The notes under the pieces are model-generated. The model was not told the origin of the DNA and made no database searches. It saw only the letters and a list, made by a program, of their open reading frames with translations. The position numbers were made by a program, and so were the translations under genes. This document shows positions 51,925-60,877 of a DNA stretch of 64,000 nt, in pieces (the first letter of the stretch is position 1; every line of letters starts with the position of its first letter). The DNA lies in assembly GCA_045128915.1 (NCBI GenBank), contig JBGVIT010000006.1:62001-126000 (forward strand). Direction: 5' to 3'. The stretch is from RGIG9115 sp045128915 (GTDB lineage Bacteria > Bacillota > Clostridia > UBA1381).

Positions 51925-53280
51925 ATGGTTACGTCAATACTTCAAAAATTACTGATATTAATTGTGGGTTTGTTGTTTCTGGCATCATGCGCAATTATAT
52001 ATTATCGCTCTAAAAATGTAAATCGTACAGAATTTACACAGATTTTCAAAACAGCAGAATATTTTAATATATGGGTTATTCTCATATGCTTTATTACAAC
52101 CGGAGTGTTTGGGGTTTTTAATCATTATAAGCTTAAAAAATCTGTTCATGCCATAGTTTCACTTAACTATTCAGAAGCATCTCAGGCACTCAATTCAAAT
52201 GGTACAAGATACAATATGGCAGAAATCATTTGCGATGAGGTTGTTGACAGGGCTATAAAAAAAGGTGCATTAAAAAATGTAACCAGAAAACAGCTTAAAG
52301 ACTGCCTTGTTGTTTATCCTTGTGTTCAGGGTGCTGTAGAGGATGAATCTCAATATCATATTTCCACAGAGTTTGCAGTAGAGTATCATGCATCAAAGGA
52401 TACGGACCATCTTGATTCGGAGAATGTCATTAAGCTTATTACTGCAGCGTATAAGGAGTACTATATAGAAAAATATACAGATAATTTCACTCTTGATGAG
52501 GAAAAACCGGACTTTAAGAATATGGAATACATGGATATAGTATCGTATCTTGATAAAGAAGCTATGTCTGTTCTTAATTATTTGTACGGTATGGCGGAAA
52601 AAAGCCAGAGCTTTGTAACAGAAAACAACAGTACATTTAATGCTATTGCCGGAAAGGTATATCAGTTTAAAGATACTCAGATTGACGAGAATCTGAAATC
52701 CCTGATTTTGCAAAACGGAATTGCAAGAGATAAAGCAGGATATATTGAGAGGTTGGAGCATCAGAATAAAAGTGTTGATTTTGACAGGCTTAAAAACGAT
52801 ATATCATTTAAACTCTGCAATCAGGCGATTGCTATGTACAGCGAAGAGATGACGAGGGTTGTGCTTGTTCCTACGTGGGACCAATCAGGCAAGTATTATA
52901 TGGGAAGAACGAAGGTAGGAATTGATGAGCTTTCGGTTATGGCTACAAATTACAGCAACAATGTAGCATCCAACGAAAAAGAAATTATGGATAATAATCT
53001 GGTAAGAGATAAAATATCCGCATCAGATTCCACGCCTGAGCTTTATGAATTTGCCGATTCGTTAATCAATTCAATTTATGACAGCATTAAAGGTTTTGAA
53101 AGAGAAGCAATAATGGCCGGCAGAGAATATTCAAGGCACAGAATGAACCAATGTATAGCAGTAACTATTTACGGCATTTCTGTAATGGATCAGCTTAAGA
53201 CTCTTATAATGTTTGCCGCATTTGCATATGTAACACTTATGTTGTACTTCATTTCCAGAAAATTCCCGAAAAAAGCGTAA
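51925..53280 (+). CDS. Wzz-like membrane protein of unknown function, related to the next gene product
   Basis: A 451-residue protein with two N-terminal hydrophobic segments (about 7-26 and 46-66), a long extracytoplasmic region and a C-terminal membrane helix (about 425-445) ending in basic FPKKA. Residues about 200-285 (YMDIVSYLD, VLNYLYG, a TFN-Ala-Ile-Ala block) align by eye with about 178-262 of the following protein (YIEMMELID, TLNTLYQ, a SFSELA block) in the same order. This suggests paralogous extracytoplasmic domains. I do not recognise a named family. Between the phosphoesterase and the chain-length-like protein it is probably part of an export or length-control complex. Confidence 0.7.
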   Translation: MVTSILQKLLILIVGLLFLASCAIIYYRSKNVNRTEFTQIFKTAEYFNIWVILICFITTGVFGVFNHYKLKKSVHAIVSLNYSEASQALNSNGTRYNMAEIICDEVVDRAIKKGALKNVTRKQLKDCLVVYPCVQGAVEDESQYHISTEFAVEYHASKDTDHLDSENVIKLITAAYKEYYIEKYTDNFTLDEEKPDFKNMEYMDIVSYLDKEAMSVLNYLYGMAEKSQSFVTENNSTFNAIAGKVYQFKDTQIDENLKSLILQNGIARDKAGYIERLEHQNKSVDFDRLKNDISFKLCNQAIAMYSEEMTRVVLVPTWDQSGKYYMGRTKVGIDELSVMATNYSNNVASNEKEIMDNNLVRDKISASDSTPELYEFADSLINSIYDSIKGFEREAIMAGREYSRHRMNQCIAVTIYGISVMDQLKTLIMFAAFAYVTLMLYFISRKFPKKA

Positions 53281-53301
53281 AATTATTAAAGGGGGAGAAT
53301 G

Positions 53302-55167
53302 ATGAAAAATTTTCAGATTTTAAGATACTTAAAAAAACTTTTGCCGCTTATAATAGTTTTTTGCGTCTTTGCAACATACGGTGTTTATTATAAACTCAAA
53401 ACCTCTAATACATATATAGCGTCCGAGGTTATTCATTATAATGACGAGCAGGCGGAAAAAGGTCTTGCGCCAACCGGTGACAAACTTGATGTAAACGAAA
53501 TCAAATCATCTGCAGTAATGTCAAAGGTTGTAGATAAAATGGGATTGACGGGGATTTATTCTGTTGACAGTCTTATTTCAAGAATAAATATAACTCCTAT
53601 TGCGGATGAGGACAAAGTAGCGCAAAAAGAAGCAAAGCTTGAAGAAGGCGAAGAATACATATACGAGCCGAGTACATTTATTGTATCCTTTGCTGCAACA
53701 AGCGGTGAAGGTGCGGATTTTGCAAGAACAATACTTGATGAAACTCTTGATGTTTATTTTGAACAGTTCAGCCAGAAATATGTCAATGTTGCTCCTGCCA
53801 ACAATACCATAAAGAATCTCGATAAAAACGATTACGATTATATTGAGATGATGGAATTGATTGATACAAGCATTGATAACACTCTGAATACCCTGTACCA
53901 GAGAATAGATCAGAATAATTATTACAGGTCAACGGAAACAGGTTTTTCATTCAGCGAGCTTGCGGATGAATTCAATTATTTAAGACAAGTTAAGGTATCG
54001 GCGCTGTTTTCAGAAATCTATAAATACCAGATTACAAAAAATAAAGCGGTGCTTATTTCCGACTATACCACAAGAATAGACAACAATAATATTTCCAATA
54101 CCAAGGATGACAGTATTGTTGAAGATGTTGTAACAGTTATCCGCGCTTATGTGGATAAGATGAGAAAGTCAGGCAACACCAACATTACCCATGAATACAT
54201 TCTGGACAATCTTCATGAACGTAATGTTCAGGACTTTGTAAGTGACCAGACAGTAACGTATGATGAGTTGATTTACAGTTGGAGAGACCACAGAGAAAAC
54301 ATGGAGCATGCCATTATAGACTCTGCCTACTGCAAATATGTAATAGATACCTTTCAGGAATGTACAGGCAACTGCAACGGAGCGTGCAAATCCTCTGAAT
54401 TAACATGCTCACAGCTTTGCAATGCGCAGCACGCTTATATGCAAACTAAGGTAGAAACAGAAATTAACACACTCATTGATGAACTTACAGCGCTTTATGA
54501 AACCACAATGAAAACTAATGAAGAATATAATAAATTTGTGGGAGCAAGCTATATTTCCGTATTGTCATCAGCATCTGTAAAAGAGAGTGTTAATGTTATT
54601 CTCTATACAGCAATAGCATTCTTCTTCCTTATGGTTGTTTGTTGCGGTGGCGCTATTATTCTCGGAAGAATAGGCGATATTATAAATTATATTTTCTATA
54701 CAGACCACCTTACGGGCTTTAATAACAGAGCATATTTTGATAAATATCTCAAATCCAAGGACAAAAAGCTTCTTGATGATGGTGCTGTTTATTGCTTGAT
54801 TGATATATCAAACTTAGTTCACATAAACGGAGAATATTCAAGAGCCGTAGGCGACGAAATTATAACCCTGTTCAAAACTTACATAAAAGAAGCATTCGGA
54901 AAGTCAGATACAGAGTATATTTATAACGGCAACGGAAGCTTTGCAATGCTTACGGAGAATTCTGATTTTATCACTGTTGAGGATATAACCAGACTGTTCA
55001 GGTTAAGACTTGATGAAAGAGAAGAACATGCCGATATTGTAATCGAGTACAAGATTGGTATTGCTGAAACCTTTAAAGAAAACAAAACATCAAGAAAGCT
55101 TCTTTCTGAGGCAATCAAAAATAAAAAGCTATATACTTCAGATTTGAAATCAAAAAGTTCATTATAA
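53302..55167 (+). CDS. Wzz-like chain-length protein fused to a degenerate GGDEF domain
   Basis: A 621-residue protein with an N-terminal TM at about 12-30, an extracytoplasmic region beginning YIASEVIHYNDEQAEKGL like Wzz/GumC-type proteins, a second TM at about 430-452, then a cytosolic GGDEF-fold domain from DHLTGFNNRAYFD (D468) to about 615. The signature is GNGSF (543-547) instead of GGDEF, so diguanylate cyclase activity is unlikely; a GTP or c-di-GMP sensing role remains possible. An extracytoplasmic cysteine group (C354, C358, C362, C369, C373) is unusual. The ATG at 53302 fits the GGGGGAG site better than the ATG three bases earlier. Confidence 0.82.
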   Translation: MKNFQILRYLKKLLPLIIVFCVFATYGVYYKLKTSNTYIASEVIHYNDEQAEKGLAPTGDKLDVNEIKSSAVMSKVVDKMGLTGIYSVDSLISRINITPIADEDKVAQKEAKLEEGEEYIYEPSTFIVSFAATSGEGADFARTILDETLDVYFEQFSQKYVNVAPANNTIKNLDKNDYDYIEMMELIDTSIDNTLNTLYQRIDQNNYYRSTETGFSFSELADEFNYLRQVKVSALFSEIYKYQITKNKAVLISDYTTRIDNNNISNTKDDSIVEDVVTVIRAYVDKMRKSGNTNITHEYILDNLHERNVQDFVSDQTVTYDELIYSWRDHRENMEHAIIDSAYCKYVIDTFQECTGNCNGACKSSELTCSQLCNAQHAYMQTKVETEINTLIDELTALYETTMKTNEEYNKFVGASYISVLSSASVKESVNVILYTAIAFFFLMVVCCGGAIILGRIGDIINYIFYTDHLTGFNNRAYFDKYLKSKDKKLLDDGAVYCLIDISNLVHINGEYSRAVGDEIITLFKTYIKEAFGKSDTEYIYNGNGSFAMLTENSDFITVEDITRLFRLRLDEREEHADIVIEYKIGIAETFKENKTSRKLLSEAIKNKKLYTSDLKSKSSL

Positions 55168-55190
55168 TTGTATAAGAAAGGAGGGTAATC

Positions 55191-56498
55191 ATGACGGAAA
55201 ATACGATCCTCGAAAAAGCAAAAGAGGTTTATTTTATGGTTGTAGCCGTAATGATGTATTATTTTCTTAATGAATACATCGACATTGGTTTGCACGTTAC
55301 ATACCGTCATGCATTTGCCCTTGTTTTAGCTTGCAGTGCAATAGTTGTCTTTTTATATAAACCCAACATAGCAAGAGGCTTTACTGCTTTTAAACAGGCG
55401 TGTATTTATAGTGCCCCGCTATTTGTTATAACGATGGTTTCGCTGTTTGTATGGTTTATAGGCACTGTGGATGTAAGCGTTATTTCAAGAGGACTTTCTG
55501 CTACTTTGATATATACCAATATGCTGTCATTTGCTCTTGCAGCCGGTGGGATGCTGTATATTTTTGGGGGTAAGGGAGTATGGTACAATCTTATTGCCAT
55601 TTTAATTGCAAATATCCTCATGATTTTAACAGTAATGATTGAAAATGGAATAGGTGTATATTTTTCACAGTTCATTACGCTTATAATAACCTTTGCTGAC
55701 GTAACGGGAGATGTTATTGTAAAGGCAGAAATCCATGAACTTGCATTTTGTCTGGGTGCGTATATTATTTACATGCTTTATAAGCCGAAAAAAGATATAA
55801 TCTATTTTATACTTCTTATCCTCAGTACTTTCTGCTTCTTGTCCGCATTCAAAAGAATAGCAATTATTGCTATTGTAATAGCACTTGTGTTGGGCTATAT
55901 TCTGAAGTTCGTTGCAGTATATAGTAAAGAAACAGCAAGCAGACTTGTTACAATACTATCAATTATTATAATCGGTTTGCTTATAGGTTATATAGCTCTT
56001 ATAAATGCAGATGCATTCGAGCTTTTGGAAAAGGCAGGAATAAATACAAGCGGACGTGTAGGTATTTATAATGCCGTAGATGAATTCTATGAATTCAACC
56101 CTGGCTTTTTAGGTAACGGAATCGGATTTCTCACATATCAGCTCAACACCTTTATAAAAATAGGCGTGGCAGCTGTACATAATGATTTTCTTCAGTATTA
56201 TATTGACCTTGGTTTTTGGGGTTATATAATATGGCTTATATCCATGATTCTTATGAGAGTATGGTATTTCGGAAAGAATGGTAATGTGGAAAACGCTATT
56301 ATTACATTTATGCTGACTGTTTATCTGATTATTGTATCTTCGACAGATAATACTATGAGTTATCCGCTTCTTACGGCAGTTCTTGCAATACTTATGATGG
56401 GAAGCGGCTTTGATGACAGAGTACGGGATGCTGAAAATAAAATGTTTGGATATATTTCCAAAGACAACAGAGAAGAGGAAAGTGATTCGTTGATATGA
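55191..56498 (+). CDS. O-antigen ligase/polymerase-like membrane protein (Wzy candidate)
   Basis: A 435-residue protein with about ten to twelve hydrophobic helices and a large extracytoplasmic loop containing NTSGRVGIYNAVDEFYEFNP, GFLGNGIGF and AAVHNDFLQYYIDLGFWG. That loop, with Arg, Gly-Asn-Gly and a late His-Asn-(D/E), is characteristic of the PF04932 Wzy/WaaL family. It probably polymerises repeat units outside the membrane. A GGAGGG site precedes the ATG; its stop overlaps the next start. Confidence 0.88.
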   Translation: MTENTILEKAKEVYFMVVAVMMYYFLNEYIDIGLHVTYRHAFALVLACSAIVVFLYKPNIARGFTAFKQACIYSAPLFVITMVSLFVWFIGTVDVSVISRGLSATLIYTNMLSFALAAGGMLYIFGGKGVWYNLIAILIANILMILTVMIENGIGVYFSQFITLIITFADVTGDVIVKAEIHELAFCLGAYIIYMLYKPKKDIIYFILLILSTFCFLSAFKRIAIIAIVIALVLGYILKFVAVYSKETASRLVTILSIIIIGLLIGYIALINADAFELLEKAGINTSGRVGIYNAVDEFYEFNPGFLGNGIGFLTYQLNTFIKIGVAAVHNDFLQYYIDLGFWGYIIWLISMILMRVWYFGKNGNVENAIITFMLTVYLIIVSSTDNTMSYPLLTAVLAILMMGSGFDDRVRDAENKMFGYISKDNREEESDSLI

Positions 56499-57703
56499 GA
56501 ATTCTGATGGTAAATAAATTCCTTTACCCTCGCGGCGGAAGTGAAAGCTATATGCTGTTTCTTGGCGAACATCTGAGAAGCCTTGGCCATGAGGTTGAGT
56601 ATTTTGGTATGTACGATGAACAAAATACAGTAGGAAACTCAGCAGAAAAATACACACAGAACATGGATTTTCACTCTAAAGGAATAGGGAGGTTTTTATA
56701 TCCTTTCAAAATAATATATTCCTTTGAGGCAAAAAAGAAGATAATAGAGGTAATTGATAACTTCAAGCCTGATATAGTGCATATGAACAATATCAATTTC
56801 CAGCTTACACCATCCATAATCTATGGTGCAAAAAAGAGGGGTATTCCTGTTGTTCAGACTGTGCATGACTACCAGATGATTTGTCCTAATCATCTTTTAT
56901 ATAACTTTGATAAAAATACACCTTGCGAAAAGTGCGTTAATGGTTCACATATAAATTGCATCAAAAACAAATGTATTCACAATTCAACTGTCAAAAGCAT
57001 TCTGGGAGTTATCGAGGCAAAGTTTTATTCAGCCCTCAAAGCATATAAAAAGGTTGATTTGTTTGTTTGCCCAAGTAATTTTCTTGAAAGAAAGCTTTTG
57101 TCCGCAAATGATTTTTATAAAGGCAAAACCCGAACAATACATAATTTTATAAACAAAAACCGGTTTGCACCGTGTGATAATGAATGTCTGCCTTATATTG
57201 TTTTTGTCGGAAGGCTTTCAAAGGAAAAAGGCGTTGAGTACCTTGCAAAAACAGCAAAGCTACTTCCTGAATATACCTTTATGGTAGCAGGTAACGGCCC
57301 TGACGAAAATATCCTTAAAAACATTGACAATATTAAGCTTGCAGGATTTCTTACGGGAGATAAGCTGACGGAGCTTATGGGTAATGCAAAATTACTTCTT
57401 CTTCCGTCTGTATGTTATGAAAACTGTCCTCTTTCCATACTTGAGGCACATTGCATGGGTGTTCCCGTTGTTACCATGAACAGCGGTGGTATGGCAGAGC
57501 TTGTGAAGGACGGCATTACCGGAAGCCTTGTGCGAGAATCATCCCCTGAAGCAATAGCAGCGAAGCTGAGAGAAACCTTGGAAGATGATGAGTACTATAA
57601 TACCCTTAAAGAAAATTGCAAAAACGAAAAAGATAATATTCTGAGTGTAGAAACATACTGTGATGTTTTGCTTGAGGAATACAAGAAATTAGTTGAGGGG
57701 TGA
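56495..57703 (+). CDS. GT4-family glycosyltransferase with cysteine insertion
   Basis: A 402-residue GT-B enzyme. YPRGGSESYMLFLGEHL opens the acceptor domain and VQTVHDYQMICPNHLLY follows. A cysteine group CEKCVNG...NCIKNKC (about residues 145-167), seen in a subset of capsule GT4 enzymes, is probably a zinc site. The donor domain has VFVGRLSKEKGVEYL, and the E-x7-E pattern lies in CYENCPLSILEAHCMGVPVV. Donor and acceptor are unknown. Confidence 0.92.
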   Translation: MRILMVNKFLYPRGGSESYMLFLGEHLRSLGHEVEYFGMYDEQNTVGNSAEKYTQNMDFHSKGIGRFLYPFKIIYSFEAKKKIIEVIDNFKPDIVHMNNINFQLTPSIIYGAKKRGIPVVQTVHDYQMICPNHLLYNFDKNTPCEKCVNGSHINCIKNKCIHNSTVKSILGVIEAKFYSALKAYKKVDLFVCPSNFLERKLLSANDFYKGKTRTIHNFINKNRFAPCDNECLPYIVFVGRLSKEKGVEYLAKTAKLLPEYTFMVAGNGPDENILKNIDNIKLAGFLTGDKLTELMGNAKLLLLPSVCYENCPLSILEAHCMGVPVVTMNSGGMAELVKDGITGSLVRESSPEAIAAKLRETLEDDEYYNTLKENCKNEKDNILSVETYCDVLLEEYKKLVEG

Positions 57704-57707
57704 AAGC

Positions 57708-58763
57708 GTGGCACAGCCTAAAGTAAGCATTATTGTACCTGTGTACAACGTAGAAAAATATCTTGACAGATGCATAAACTCCCTTAGAAATCAATCCCTG
57801 AACGATATTGAAATAATACTCGTAGATGATGCATCGACGGATTTGTCACCCGCCATATGCGATAATGCTGCACAGGAGGACAGTCGCATAAAGGTTATTC
57901 ACAAAGCAAACGAAGGTGCAGGTATGGCAAGAAATGCGGCGCTTGAAATTGCATCAGGTGAATATATCGGTTTTGTTGATTCCGATGATTTTGTTGACAA
58001 GGATATGTTTAAAGTGCTTTGGGAAACAGCGGAAAAGTACAGTTCTGACCTTGTTATGTCCGGAGTTTTGTATGTGGGCGGTATTATGTATAGTGAAGAT
58101 GGGGACGCTGTCCTGAAAACTTTTTTTGATAAAGATACTCATTTTGAAACTGATGAAGAACTTAAAAAGCTTAGAATGGGTATTGTAGGTGCTTTGCCTG
58201 AGGACGCAGATGACAGCAGATACGGAATGAGCATCTGGAAAAATCTGTTCAGGCATCAGGTTATAAAAGATAACAGTATTGCTTTTCAGTCAGAAAGAGA
58301 AATGCTCTCAGAGGATTCCTTGTTCATGATTGACTTCATATCATGCATACGAAAAGCCACCGGAATAAAAGAAGCCTTTTATAATTACTGCAGAAATGGT
58401 GATTCAATTTCCAAATCATACAAAAAAGACAGATTTGAAAAAAGCCTTGCTTTTGTAGGCGAGGTTGAAAAAAGATTCATCAAAGATATTTCCCCTATGG
58501 AGTATCAGCTTTATATTGATAGATTCTGGCAGGCGATGTGCAGAGTGATTTGTTCTCAGGAAATAATGTATGCTGCAGATAATCATATAAAATATTCCCA
58601 CTTAAGAACAAGGCTTAAGACAATATGTAAAAATAGTCTGACTGTCAGGGTGTTGAGTACATACCCCATAGGCAAGCTGCCTTTTAAGCAAAGGGTGTTT
58701 GCATTGGGAATGAAGCACAGATTATATTTTATGTTAAAAGTGCTTGTAGGACTTAGAAGATAG
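57708..58763 (+). CDS. GT2-family glycosyltransferase
   Basis: A 351-residue GT-A enzyme. VSIIVPVYNVEKYLDRCINS, ILVDDASTDLSPAICD and the DXD region GFVDSDDFVD are standard for family 2. The C-terminal third (about 220-351) holds SREMLSEDSLF-like acidic catalytic residues and basic stretches for membrane association. The start is GTG 57708 with GAGGGG upstream; the in-frame TTG at 57693 lies inside the preceding gene. It probably adds one sugar of the repeat unit. Confidence 0.9.
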   Translation: MAQPKVSIIVPVYNVEKYLDRCINSLRNQSLNDIEIILVDDASTDLSPAICDNAAQEDSRIKVIHKANEGAGMARNAALEIASGEYIGFVDSDDFVDKDMFKVLWETAEKYSSDLVMSGVLYVGGIMYSEDGDAVLKTFFDKDTHFETDEELKKLRMGIVGALPEDADDSRYGMSIWKNLFRHQVIKDNSIAFQSEREMLSEDSLFMIDFISCIRKATGIKEAFYNYCRNGDSISKSYKKDRFEKSLAFVGEVEKRFIKDISPMEYQLYIDRFWQAMCRVICSQEIMYAADNHIKYSHLRTRLKTICKNSLTVRVLSTYPIGKLPFKQRVFALGMKHRLYFMLKVLVGLRR

Positions 58764-58772
58764 GAGATAATG

Positions 58773-59792
58773 ATGTTTTTTTCTGTAATAGTACCGGTAT
58801 ATAAGGTTGAAAAATATTTATCTGCTTGTATAGAAAGCATCTTAGCACAGACCTTTTCTGATTATGAAATAATTCTTGTGGATGACGGTTCTCCCGATTC
58901 ATGCCCGAAGATTTGTGACGACTACAAGGAAAAGGATAACCGTATTAAAGTTGTGCATAAACAAAACGGCGGTCTTGCAAGTGCAAGAAGGGCCGGTATT
59001 AAGGTTGCAGAGGGAGAATATGTATTCAATCTCGATTCAGATGACCTTATTGAAAATGACACTTTGGAATATGCCTATAACAAAATTAAAGAAACAAACT
59101 GCGACATAGTATCATTTTCGTACAGATGGGTAAAAAATTCTGTAACAGTTAATATTACAAACGACTGTATTGATGAGGGGTTTTACGATAAAGACTGTAT
59201 TAAAAAACATATTTTCCCAAGACTTCTTATGGACAAAAACATGAATCATATTTCTTATTACTTGTCCGGTAAGGCGTTAAAAAGAGAACTTTTGACTCCG
59301 CATCAGCTTAATGTAAGCGAAAAAATATCCTTGGGTGAAGATTTGTGCTGTGTTATACCGTGCTATCTTCATGCTCAAAGTGTTTATATAAGTAAAAAAA
59401 CAGCGTACTTATATACTGTGCGTGATGATTCTATCTCAAAGGAATTTAACACGAAGCAGATTAATCTGATTGAAAATGTTATAAACGAAATCAGTACAGA
59501 TGACTTAAAAAAAGCCATTGATTTTCAGCAGCAGCTATGCAGATATTCCTGCTTTATGTGCTTTGCAATATTAGCAGCGGCGGCAGAGGGAAATCACTTT
59601 AAAAGCATAAATGAACTTAAAAGAAATATTATAAACTCAATGCATGGTGAGTTGATTGCCGGCGCTGAGTTTGAGAACATAACAATTAAAAGCCGCATAT
59701 CTATATTTCTTATGAAGAAAAAATGCTATAAAACAGCTTTTTATTTTCTTAATTTCTGTAAAAGCATTAAAAGAGTATTAAAAAAGGGATGA
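58773..59792 (+). CDS. GT2-family glycosyltransferase
   Basis: A 339-residue paralogue of the preceding enzyme. FSVIVPVYKVEKYLSACIES, EIILVDDGSPDSCPKICDDY and the metal-binding NLDSDDLIEND are seen, with LGEDLCCVIPCYLHAQSVY carrying the likely catalytic acid region. Two ATGs (58770, 58773) follow AGGAGAT; the second is better spaced. It overlaps or abuts the next gene. Confidence 0.9.
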   Translation: MFFSVIVPVYKVEKYLSACIESILAQTFSDYEIILVDDGSPDSCPKICDDYKEKDNRIKVVHKQNGGLASARRAGIKVAEGEYVFNLDSDDLIENDTLEYAYNKIKETNCDIVSFSYRWVKNSVTVNITNDCIDEGFYDKDCIKKHIFPRLLMDKNMNHISYYLSGKALKRELLTPHQLNVSEKISLGEDLCCVIPCYLHAQSVYISKKTAYLYTVRDDSISKEFNTKQINLIENVINEISTDDLKKAIDFQQQLCRYSCFMCFAILAAAAEGNHFKSINELKRNIINSMHGELIAGAEFENITIKSRISIFLMKKKCYKTAFYFLNFCKSIKRVLKKG

Positions 59793-59797
59793 ATATT

Positions 59798-60874
59798 ATG
59801 AAGCCTGATATATCAGTAATTATGAGCGTGTATAATGGTGAAATGTACCTTGCAGAAGCAATAGAAAGTGTAATTAATCAGACGTATAAAAATTGGGAAT
59901 TGATTATTATAAACGATTGCTCCACAGATACTACTGCAGAAATACTTGCAGATTTTGCGTCAAGGGACGGAAGAATAAAGGTTTATACCAACGAAGTTAA
60001 TCTAAAGCTTCCCTCATCTCTTAATAAAGCTGTTTCCTTGTGTAACGGGAAATACATAGCGAGAATGGACGCAGATGATATTTGTCTTGCGGACAGATTG
60101 GAAAAGCAGTATCGGTTTATGGAAGATAACAGCGATGTTGCATTATCATCATGCAGGTTTTTAACAGTCAAAAACGGCGTGTATGCATCGGGAGGCGCAG
60201 GAGGAAGATGCGACTCCGAGGCGATTAAGGCAATGCTGCTTACTGTAAATCCCATATTGCATCCTGGGGTAATTGCCAAGGCAGAGGTAATGAAAGAGTT
60301 AAAGTACAACACAACTCTCACATGTACCGAAGACCTTGAATTATGGACAAGAATTGCCATGAATAATCTTAAAATGGAAATCCTTCCTGAATATCTTTTG
60401 ATATATCGTATTCATGATAAGCAAATTACAAGCACCACTTTTGAAAAACAGTGTGTAGAAGTGCTTAACATACAACAAAAATACTACGGAACGCTGTTGT
60501 CAGAAATAAAAGAAGAATTTACGGAGTTTTATATAAGAGGGATATACTTCAAGGGCAAAGTAGATATAAAAAAGTTTCTCCAATATTCCAAATGGCTAAA
60601 GTCGCAGACGCAGCAGAATTTCAATAAAAACGCTGTAAACTATGCACTTTTGGAGGTTTTAGCCGAATACAAAAGATATGACGCATCAAAGGGAGATATA
60701 ATAAGGGCAATGCTCGCATTTAATCCAATATTCCTGATATCAGAGATAATAAGAAGAAAAACAAATGCAAAAAAAGAAATTGAAAAATGTGTAAAAACAG
60801 CAAATCAATTAGGACTTAAACAAACGTCAGGAACAAAGGAATTCCCGATTTTTGAAAAAAGTAGCAGGAGTTAA
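59798..60874 (+). CDS. GT2-family glycosyltransferase
   Basis: A 358-residue family 2 enzyme more distant from the previous two: ISVIMSVYNGEMYLAEAIES, IIINDCSTDTTAEIL, and the metal site ARMDADDICLADRL. NPILHPGVIAKAEVM and LTCTEDLELWTRIA form the rest of the catalytic domain. The ATG at 59798 is preferred; the ATG at 59789 lies directly on the GGG of the ribosome site. Confidence 0.9.
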   Translation: MKPDISVIMSVYNGEMYLAEAIESVINQTYKNWELIIINDCSTDTTAEILADFASRDGRIKVYTNEVNLKLPSSLNKAVSLCNGKYIARMDADDICLADRLEKQYRFMEDNSDVALSSCRFLTVKNGVYASGGAGGRCDSEAIKAMLLTVNPILHPGVIAKAEVMKELKYNTTLTCTEDLELWTRIAMNNLKMEILPEYLLIYRIHDKQITSTTFEKQCVEVLNIQQKYYGTLLSEIKEEFTEFYIRGIYFKGKVDIKKFLQYSKWLKSQTQQNFNKNAVNYALLEVLAEYKRYDASKGDIIRAMLAFNPIFLISEIIRRKTNAKKEIEKCVKTANQLGLKQTSGTKEFPIFEKSSRS

Positions 60875-60877
60875 ATA

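Noticed and set aside
53302..55167. Active diguanylate cyclase
   Set aside because: The signature is GNGSF, lacking the acidic residues of GGDEF needed for metal binding and catalysis.
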